From NCBI GenBank assembly GCA_964372095.1, contig CAYJPV010000029.1, positions 7,183 to 71,182 on the forward strand: a DNA stretch of 64,000 nucleotides, written 5' to 3'. The position numbers were made by a program, and so were the translations under genes. The notes under the pieces were generated by a model. It was not told the origin of the DNA, did not search any database, and saw only the letters and a list, made by a program, of their open reading frames with translations. Position 1 is the stretch's first letter. The number at the start of each line of letters is the position of its first letter. This DNA is from CAYJPV01 sp964372095. GTDB taxonomy: Bacteria > Acidobacteriota > Vicinamibacteria > Vicinamibacterales > JAKQTR01. This document shows positions 57,585 through 64,000 of this stretch, one piece after another.

Positions 57585-59543
57585 ATGAAGCATATTGTCG
57601 TCGGCACCGCCGGCCACATCGACCACGGCAAGAGCACGCTCGTGCTCGCCCTGACGGGGACCGACCCCGACCGCCTGAAAGAAGAGAAGGCGAGGGGGAT
57701 TACGATCGATCTGGGGTTCGCCCACTGGGAGGCTCCGGACCTTCGCGTGGCGTTCGTCGATGTGCCCGGGCACGAGCGGTTCGTGAAGAACATGCTGGCC
57801 GGCGCCGGCGGCGTGGACATGGTCATCCTCGTCGTCGCGGCAGACGAGTCCGTGATGCCCCAGACGCGCGAACACTTCGAGATCTGCCGGCTGCTTCAGG
57901 TGCAGGCAGGCCTGGTCGTGCTGACGAAAGCGGACCTCGTCGACGCCGACATGGTGGAACTCGTACGGCTGGAGGTCCGCGACCTCGTGCGAGGGTCGTT
58001 CCTGGAGTCCGCGCCGATCGTGGCGGCGTCGTCGAGAACCGGTGCGGGCCTTGACGGTGTGCGCCGGACGATTGTCGAACAGGCGCAGCGGCTGGGTGGG
58101 CGTGCGACAGACGGACCCGTACGCCTGCCGGTGGATCGGGTGTTCTCGATGAAAGGGTTTGGGACCGTGGTGACCGGGACGCTGGTGTCCGGCCGCCTGG
58201 CCAGCGACGCGGATGTCGTGGCGTTGCCCGGGGACCGGCCGGTAAAGGTGCGAGGGCTCCAGGTGCACGGCGAGACGCTGCCCGTGGCCGTGGCCGGGCA
58301 GCGGGTGGCGGTGAACGTCGCGGGCATTGATCTGGCTGAACTCGTGCGGGGTGATGTGCTGGCCACGCCCGGGTCGCTGGCGGCCACGCGCGTCGTGGAT
58401 GTGCGGCTCGAACTGCTGCCCGCCGCGAAGCCCCTGCGACACGGCGGCCGCGTGCGATTCCACCAGGGGACGACCGAAGTGCTTGGCCGCGTCGCCGTGA
58501 GCGGGATCATCGCACAGGCGGGGGCGCCGGAGGTCTCGAGCCCGGGTGAGGTGCCGAGCGGGCGGTCCGCGTACGTGCGCCTGCGGTTCGAAGGCCAGGC
58601 GGTACTGACGCGCGGTGACCGGTTCATCGTGCGGGCGTATTCACCGGCGGTGACCATTGCCGGCGGAGTGGTGATTGATCCCCAGCCGCCGCGCGGCGGG
58701 ATCCGGACACCGGCGGGGCGCCGCCGGTTCGCCCGTCTCGATCCGATCGAGCAGGCGGGCACGGATCCCCTCGGCGATGCGGCGGACATCGTGGCCGCGC
58801 TGGTCGACGAATCAGCCGCGCAGGGGCTCGCGCGCGGGGCGTTGTCCACGAGGGTCGGGCTGACGGCGGCGCGGCGTGAGCAGGTGCAGCGGCTGCTGCG
58901 CGATTCGCGCCGTGTCCTCGTGATCGGCGACACGCTCGTGTCGGCGGCGGAGGCGGCGCGCGTGGCGGACGGCGTGCTGGCGCTGCTGGCGCGCCACCAT
59001 CAGGCGATGCCACTCGAGGACGGCGTGCCGAGAGAAGAAGCCCGCGAGCGGTTGTTCGCCCATGCCGCGCCCGGGTTGTTCGAGTACACGGTTGATCAGC
59101 TGGTGGCCGGCGGGAAGATCGTGGCGCGCGAGCGGCTGGCGCTGGCATCGCATCGCCTGGCGTTGTCACCCGCCGAGGCGGAGGCGAAAGGCGGGCTCGA
59201 CCGCGTGTATCGGGATGCGCGGCTCGCGCCGCCGGGGCTGGCCGACGTGGCGGCGACGCTGGGATTGTCTCCGGCTGTCGTGGAGAAGGTGGCCGCGCTG
59301 CTGGTCCGGCAGAAGGTGCTGGTGCGCGTCGACACGCTCGTGTTCCACCACGAAGCGCTGGCGAGACTGAAGCAGGAGTTGGCCGCCCTCAAAGAAGCGG
59401 CCGGTGGGGGAGTGGTCCGGATCGACGTGGCAGCCTTCAAGGACCGGTATGGGGTGTCACGGAAGTTCGCGATCCCGCTGCTGGAACATCTGGATCGTGA
59501 ACGAATCACGCGGCGCGTTGGTGACGCCCGCGTCCTGCTCTAA
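57585..59543 (+). CDS. selB: Selenocysteine-specific elongation factor SelB
   Basis: A 652-residue translation GTPase from ATG 57585. The G motifs are GHIDHGKST, RGITIDLGF, VDVPGHERF and TKADLVD. Domains II and III follow to about residue 350. The last 270 residues are winged-helix repeats (PLEDGVPREEARERLFAHAA, IDVAAFKDRYGVSRKFAIPL) that bind the SECIS hairpin. These distinguish SelB from EF-Tu. It implies that the organism makes selenoproteins. selA, selD and selC are not in the window. The TAA stop overlaps the stop of the opposing tatA gene. Confidence 0.97.
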   Translation: MKHIVVGTAGHIDHGKSTLVLALTGTDPDRLKEEKARGITIDLGFAHWEAPDLRVAFVDVPGHERFVKNMLAGAGGVDMVILVVAADESVMPQTREHFEICRLLQVQAGLVVLTKADLVDADMVELVRLEVRDLVRGSFLESAPIVAASSRTGAGLDGVRRTIVEQAQRLGGRATDGPVRLPVDRVFSMKGFGTVVTGTLVSGRLASDADVVALPGDRPVKVRGLQVHGETLPVAVAGQRVAVNVAGIDLAELVRGDVLATPGSLAATRVVDVRLELLPAAKPLRHGGRVRFHQGTTEVLGRVAVSGIIAQAGAPEVSSPGEVPSGRSAYVRLRFEGQAVLTRGDRFIVRAYSPAVTIAGGVVIDPQPPRGGIRTPAGRRRFARLDPIEQAGTDPLGDAADIVAALVDESAAQGLARGALSTRVGLTAARREQVQRLLRDSRRVLVIGDTLVSAAEAARVADGVLALLARHHQAMPLEDGVPREEARERLFAHAAPGLFEYTVDQLVAGGKIVARERLALASHRLALSPAEAEAKGGLDRVYRDARLAPPGLADVAATLGLSPAVVEKVAALLVRQKVLVRVDTLVFHHEALARLKQELAALKEAAGGGVVRIDVAAFKDRYGVSRKFAIPLLEHLDRERITRRVGDARVLL

Positions 59544-59692
59544 TCCTGGGAACTGCCTTCTTTCGTGCCATCCTTGAAGTTGCGGATGGCCTTTCCGATA
59601 CCCCGACCAAGTTCCGGCAGGCGGTTGCCGCCGAAGATCAGGATGATGATGCAGAGGATGATCAGCAGTTCCGGCAGTCCGAGGCGTCCCAT
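59540..59692 (-). CDS. tatA: Small twin-arginine translocase subunit TatA
   Basis: A 50-residue protein, too short for most ORF finders. From ATG 59692 (AGGA eight bases upstream) it reads MGRLGLPELLIILCIIILIF, then GGNRLPELGRGIGKAIRNFK and a short polar tail to TAG 59540-59542. This is the complete TatA/E signature: a short N-terminal membrane helix, the FG.. hinge with N-R-LPELGRG, and the amphipathic helix. TatA forms the Tat pore, which is needed here by MsrP and the aminotransferase. tatB and tatC are not adjacent. The tail is very short compared with the usual 80-90 residues. The stop overlaps that of selB by two bases. Confidence 0.93.
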   Translation of the reverse strand: MGRLGLPELLIILCIIILIFGGNRLPELGRGIGKAIRNFKDGTKEGSSQD

Positions 59693-59854
59693 CAGCGTAT
59701 CCTGCTTTCCAGGTCGCCTGGCTGACGACCTGACACGATTGTACCATCAGTTGACGGTCGCGGCCTTTCGGCTTGATGCGGCGGTTGGTCCCGCTTAGAG
59801 TGATGGGGATGGCGCTGACGGGTTGGCGCATGAAGTCTCGGGGAGAATGACGGC

Positions 59855-60313
59855 ATGGCTGAAGTTGAACAGGATCTATTCACCGTCTGCGTGTTCAAAG
59901 ATGTGGACTGGGCGCAGCGGGGGCTCGAGGCGCTGACGCAGCAGGGGTTCGATCCGACTGCGGCGTCGGTGGTGGCCAAGGACGCGCCTGAGGTGGCCGG
60001 TTGGGTGGCGCGGGCAACCGGCGCGGCGCCCGAACTGGTCGAACTCCCCGTCGTCGGATCGTGCATCGCGCGCGGGGCGTTGGTGGGTGTGCTGCAGGGG
60101 GATGCCCGGGATCTGGGCCGAGTGGGTGTGGCGGCGGCGATGCGGCGTGCCGGGTTCCAGCCCCACGACGGTCTCATTTACGAGACGTTGATCGGGCGCG
60201 GCGGCGTGCTCGTGGCCGTGAATGGCGCTCCGCGGGCGGCTGATGCCCTGGCGGTGATGCTCAGCTTCGGCGGCGGCAACGCGGCAATCGGGGCGTGGAC
60301 CGGACGGGTCTGA
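59855..60313 (+). CDS. Hypothetical protein resembling YflT/general-stress proteins
   Basis: A 152-residue protein. The first part (LFTVCVFKDVDWAQRGLEAL, TQQGFDPTAASVVAKDAPEV) has the ferredoxin-like pattern of heat-induced YflT-type domains, followed by Gly/Ala-rich segments (GSCIARGALVGVLQGDARDL) that could pack against a membrane. The start is ATG 59855 with GGGGAGAATG upstream. No catalytic motif is seen. Function unknown; stress relation is a weak inference. Confidence 0.65.
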   Translation: MAEVEQDLFTVCVFKDVDWAQRGLEALTQQGFDPTAASVVAKDAPEVAGWVARATGAAPELVELPVVGSCIARGALVGVLQGDARDLGRVGVAAAMRRAGFQPHDGLIYETLIGRGGVLVAVNGAPRAADALAVMLSFGGGNAAIGAWTGRV

Positions 60314-60503
60314 TCGTCGTCTAAAGGGGTGAGACCCGCCGCGGGCGAGTCACCAGGCCTGCCGGGACTGTCTTCAGGCGGTGACTGAGCCGCGTGGATT
60401 AGTGTCCTGCTCTGGTGTCAGACGCACGTGTCGTCCAGGCAAACAGGCCATGTTTGCCACGGCATTGGACTTGCACTTGCGGTGACTTGCAGGACGCGCG
60501 ACA

Positions 60504-61457
60504 ATGGAACCGGAGAGTCCTCCTGACATGTCCGACCGCACGACGTCTGACCGGCCCGAAGTGGGAAGCGTGGGCCACGTGTCGCTTCGGCTGGACCACC
60601 TGCATCCGAAAGACGAGGTCTTCTCCTTCGAAACGAGAGGGCGGCGGCTGCTGGGTGCCAGCGGCGCCGGTCTGATCTTCCAGGTGACCGCGTTGGTGTC
60701 GTTCGTGTTCCTGTCGAGTTGGCTGCCCACGGTGCAGACGCCGCTGGACCTGCGCAATGCCCAGGATCAGCCCAACATCGAGGGCATCGTCTGGATCGCC
60801 GAGCCCGGCCCGGGCGGTGGCGGTGGTGGTGGCGGGAATCAGTCGATCGAACCTCCGCGCCTGGCCGAGTTGCCCGGCGACGACAAGATGACCGTTCCGG
60901 TGCTGAAGCCGCCGGACATCACTCCGGCTCCCGAACCGCCCAAGGAAGTCGAGCCCCTGCAGACCTTTAATATTCCCGCCCAGATCATGGCGGCGGCCGA
61001 GACCACGACGGTCGGGGCGCTGGAGGGCATGGCGTCTTCAAACTCATCGACGGCCCAGGGATCGGGCAGTGGCGGTGGCGCGGGTACGGGTACGGGCACG
61101 GGGATCGGCCCCGGGAACGGGTCGGGGCTGGGGCCTGGCTCGGGCGGTGGCTTCGGCGGCGGGGCGTACCGGCCAGGCGCCGGGATCGAACTGCCCCGGC
61201 TGCTCCAGGAAGTGAAGCCGAACTACACCGCGAACGCCATGCGGGCCAAGATCCAGGGGACCGTCGTGCTCGACTGCGTCGTCGGCGTGGACGGGGTCGT
61301 GACCGAGTGCGAGGTGGTGAAGTCGCTCGATTCGACGTTTGGTCTGGATGAGAACGCGGTGAGAGCGGCCAGGCAGTGGCGGTTCACACCGGGCCGGCGG
61401 ATGGGACAGCCCGTGCCGGTGCTGGTCACGATCGAGCTGACGTTTACGCTGCGCTAG
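60504..61457 (+). CDS. TonB-family energy transducer
   Basis: A 317-residue bitopic protein. One membrane span lies at about 53-72 (AGLIFQVTALVSFVFLSSWL). The periplasmic linker contains a glycine run, a proline-rich part (KPPDITPAPEPPKEVEPLQ) and a GTGTGTGIGPGNGSG tract. The C-terminal TonB domain starts near 228 (PRLLQEVKPNYTANAMRAKI) and ends RQWRFTPGRRMGQPVPVLV plus ITIELTFTL-type strand. TonB proteins energise outer-membrane transporters with ExbBD, which are not in the window. ATG 60504 has AGGA nine bases upstream; ATG 60528 is an alternative. Confidence 0.9.
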   Translation: MEPESPPDMSDRTTSDRPEVGSVGHVSLRLDHLHPKDEVFSFETRGRRLLGASGAGLIFQVTALVSFVFLSSWLPTVQTPLDLRNAQDQPNIEGIVWIAEPGPGGGGGGGGNQSIEPPRLAELPGDDKMTVPVLKPPDITPAPEPPKEVEPLQTFNIPAQIMAAAETTTVGALEGMASSNSSTAQGSGSGGGAGTGTGTGIGPGNGSGLGPGSGGGFGGGAYRPGAGIELPRLLQEVKPNYTANAMRAKIQGTVVLDCVVGVDGVVTECEVVKSLDSTFGLDENAVRAARQWRFTPGRRMGQPVPVLVTIELTFTLR

Positions 61458-61479
61458 AGGGAGATCCTGACGGCTGTCC

Positions 61480-61504
61480 GTAGACAGTAGTCAGTAGTCA
61501 GTAG
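61480..61504. repeat. Seven-base tandem repeat (AGTAGTC type)
   Basis: GTAGACAGTAGTCAGTAGTC and the following AGTAG form about 3.5 units with a period of seven, shortly after the tonB stop. Confidence 0.75.
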
Positions 61505-61512
61505 ATGACGGT

Positions 61513-61543
61513 CGGGCCCGAGGGGGAATACTCCTCGGGCCCG
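61513..61543 (+). terminator. Hairpin after tonB
   Basis: CGGGCCCGAGG and CCTCGGGCCCG form an 11-bp perfect stem around a nine-base loop, 55 bases after the tonB stop. No strong T run follows. Confidence 0.6.
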
Positions 61544-61566
61544 TCGTGTCTGTGGCAACAGGGTAC

Positions 61567-61603
61567 AAAAAGAGGGCCGGAGCAGAACGACTCTGCTCCG
61601 GCC
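61567..61603 (-). terminator. Rho-independent terminator of groESL
   Basis: On the minus strand GGCCGGAGCAGA-GTCGT-TCTGCTCCGGCC forms a perfect 12-bp stem followed by CTC and five T. It lies 76 bases beyond the groEL stop. Confidence 0.85.
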
Positions 61604-61634
61604 TGGTCTCAGCGGTTTCGGGATGTGGTTGTTG

Positions 61635-61678
61635 CCCTAGTCCCTAGCCCCTAGCCTCTAGTCCCTAGTCCCTAGTCC

Positions 61679-61683
<5 letters not shown>
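61635..61683. repeat. Seven-base tandem repeat (CTAGTCC/CTAGCCC)
   Basis: Seven consecutive seven-base units of CCCTAGT/CCCTAGC type run up to and into the last codons of groEL (its stop is within the repeat's final CTAG). The units vary at one or two positions. Confidence 0.85.
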
Positions 61684-63304
<1,621 letters not shown>

Positions 63305-63333
63305 CGTTCATACCCCTTTCGCGTCCGGCTGTC

Positions 63334-63624
63334 TCAGCCTTCGATGATTCCCAGGACTTCGTCCTCGCGCATGATCAGGAACTCTTCGCCGTCCAGCTTG
63401 ATTTCCTGGCCGGAGTACTTGCCGAAGAGGATCGTGTCGCCGTCCTTGACGTCCAGGGGCGTCCGCTTGCCCTTGTCGTCGACTTTGCCGGCGCCCGCTG
63501 CGACGACTTTGCCCTGCTGCGGTTTCTCTTTGGCGCTGTCGGGGATGATGATCCCGCCGACGATCTGTTCGCCTTCCTCGACGCGCTTGACGAGGATCCG
63601 GTCATGAAGCGGTCTGACTTTCAT
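63334..63624 (-). CDS. groES: Co-chaperonin GroES
   Basis: A 96-residue co-chaperonin from ATG 63624, with AGGAG a few bases upstream. A longer open frame exists, but MKVRPLHDRILVKRVEEGEQ is the universal N-terminus. The mobile loop EEGEQIVGGIIIPD and the roof segment are normal. First gene of the groESL operon, behind a CIRCE-like operator and a near-consensus promoter. Confidence 0.98.
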   Translation of the reverse strand: MKVRPLHDRILVKRVEEGEQIVGGIIIPDSAKEKPQQGKVVAAGAGKVDDKGKRTPLDVKDGDTILFGKYSGQEIKLDGEEFLIMREDEVLGIIEG

Positions 63625-63751
63625 GATGCTCCTTGCTCCTGCGAGATGGATGTTGCGTGCCACAGAGGTTCGGGGCGTTCCCGCGTGGGGCGCCTCGGAA
63701 TCCCTTACGTCGCGATGCCCGTCCGACGCTGGCAATGACCAGCGCCGTTCG

Positions 63752-63778
63752 CTAGCAGTCAATATCGACGACTGCTAA
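63752..63778 (-). promoter_or_regulatory. CIRCE element (variant arms)
   Basis: On the minus strand TTAGCAGTC-N9-GACTGCTAG. The classic CIRCE is TTAGCACTC-N9-GAGTGCTAA. Spacing and both outer halves match, while the fifth-from-end pair is swapped in both arms (CAC to CAG, GTG to CTG), so the dyad is preserved. HrcA is the expected repressor; hrcA is not in the window. Confidence 0.88.
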
Positions 63779-63807
63779 TTATGGGATCGCGGGGAGCATG
63801 GTGTCAA
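63778..63807 (-). promoter_or_regulatory. Sigma-70-like promoter of groESL
   Basis: On the minus strand TTGACA (63802-63807) and CATAAT (63778-63783) are 18 bases apart. The -10 box abuts the CIRCE dyad, so a bound HrcA would block initiation. Confidence 0.8.
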
Positions 63808-63838
63808 GGGGGGAGGGGGACTGGGGGGAGGAGACAGC

Positions 63839-63893
<55 letters not shown>

Positions 63894-63907
63894 AGGAAGC
63901 AACAATT

Positions 63908-63940
63908 CGGGGCCGCAGGGTAAGCACCCAGGCGGCCCCG
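63908..63940. terminator. Hairpin near the right edge
   Basis: CGGGGCCGC and GCGGCCCCG form a 9-bp stem with an inner GGG/CCC pair. It may terminate a gene beyond the window. Confidence 0.5.
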
Positions 63941-63948
63941 CTTGTATT

Positions 63949-64000
63949 GCCCCTAGCCCCTAGCCCCTAGCCCCTAGCCCCTAGCCCCTAGCCCCTAGCC
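63949..64000. repeat. Seven-base tandem repeat CCCTAGC running off the window
   Basis: More than seven perfect CCCTAGC units reach the right edge, so the full length is unknown. Confidence 0.9.

Noticed and set aside
63949..64000. CCCTAGC repeats as a telomere-like chromosome end
   Set aside because: Similar seven-base arrays occur inside the window between core genes, and the right edge is only the window limit.

Overview
The window is about 64 kb of high-GC bacterial DNA. A short assembly gap lies at 1050-1059. Gene content points to a Gram-negative, Tat-using, respiring bacterium, most likely an acidobacterium of the Vicinamibacteria type. The supporting evidence is a DUF5916 outer-membrane protein, a caspase-like protein, several ECF sigma/anti-sigma pairs, an alpha-2-macroglobulin operon, SpoIID-domain proteins and scattered hairpin repeats. 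That placement is inference from gene content; no rRNA is present.

Layout. 0-5.6 kb: end of a beta-propeller protein, a YqiA-type esterase, a gap with duplicated flanks, a three-domain PBP/SpoIID/metallopeptidase fusion, two nucleotidyltransferase cassettes with small partner genes, and a cupin. 5.6-12.6 kb: a minus-strand operon with ATGA overlaps (DUF2461, DUF1175, alpha-2-macroglobulin, membrane protein). 12.7-20.5 kb: msrPQ, a large FAD/Fe-S dehydrogenase, and a LiaF-like protein with a LytS kinase and LytTR regulator behind a perfect operator-like palindrome. 20.5-24.3 kb: DUF5916 protein and a GH16 glycosidase. 24.3-28.4 kb: an ECF sigma / anti-sigma / caspase-barrel / barrel operon. 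28.8 kb: an isochorismatase-family hydrolase.

29.4-39.4 kb is an accessory, partly decayed region. It is bounded by related ~130-bp repeats that resemble the 3' end and terminator of the initiator tRNA gene at 39.5 kb. It holds an AbiE toxin-antitoxin pair (toxin frameshifted), fragments of a nucleotidyltransferase and of what looks like a reductive dehalogenase, a SnoaL-like protein, an ECF sigma factor, an unusual subtilase with an inserted coiled coil and RIIWGD repeats, a wrecked Uup-type ABC-F gene, a Tat-exported class V aminotransferase and an AbiEii fragment.

39.5-64 kb is mostly core: tRNA-fMet, ftsB, cutA, a SpoIIE-type phosphatase, rnc fused to DUF2007, an ATPase, purA, a PilZ protein, an ECF/anti-sigma pair, SpoIID, gatB, a DUF3108 protein, ftsEX, a glycerate kinase, rnr, selB, a 50-residue TatA, tonB and groESL behind a CIRCE variant. 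Seven-base tandem repeats recur between core genes.

The strongest candidates for undescribed biology are the sigma-controlled caspase-barrel operon, the tandem nucleotidyltransferase cassettes joined by remnants of both neighbouring genes, the PBP/SpoIID/peptidase fusion with hairpin repeats read as its linker, and the coiled-coil subtilase.
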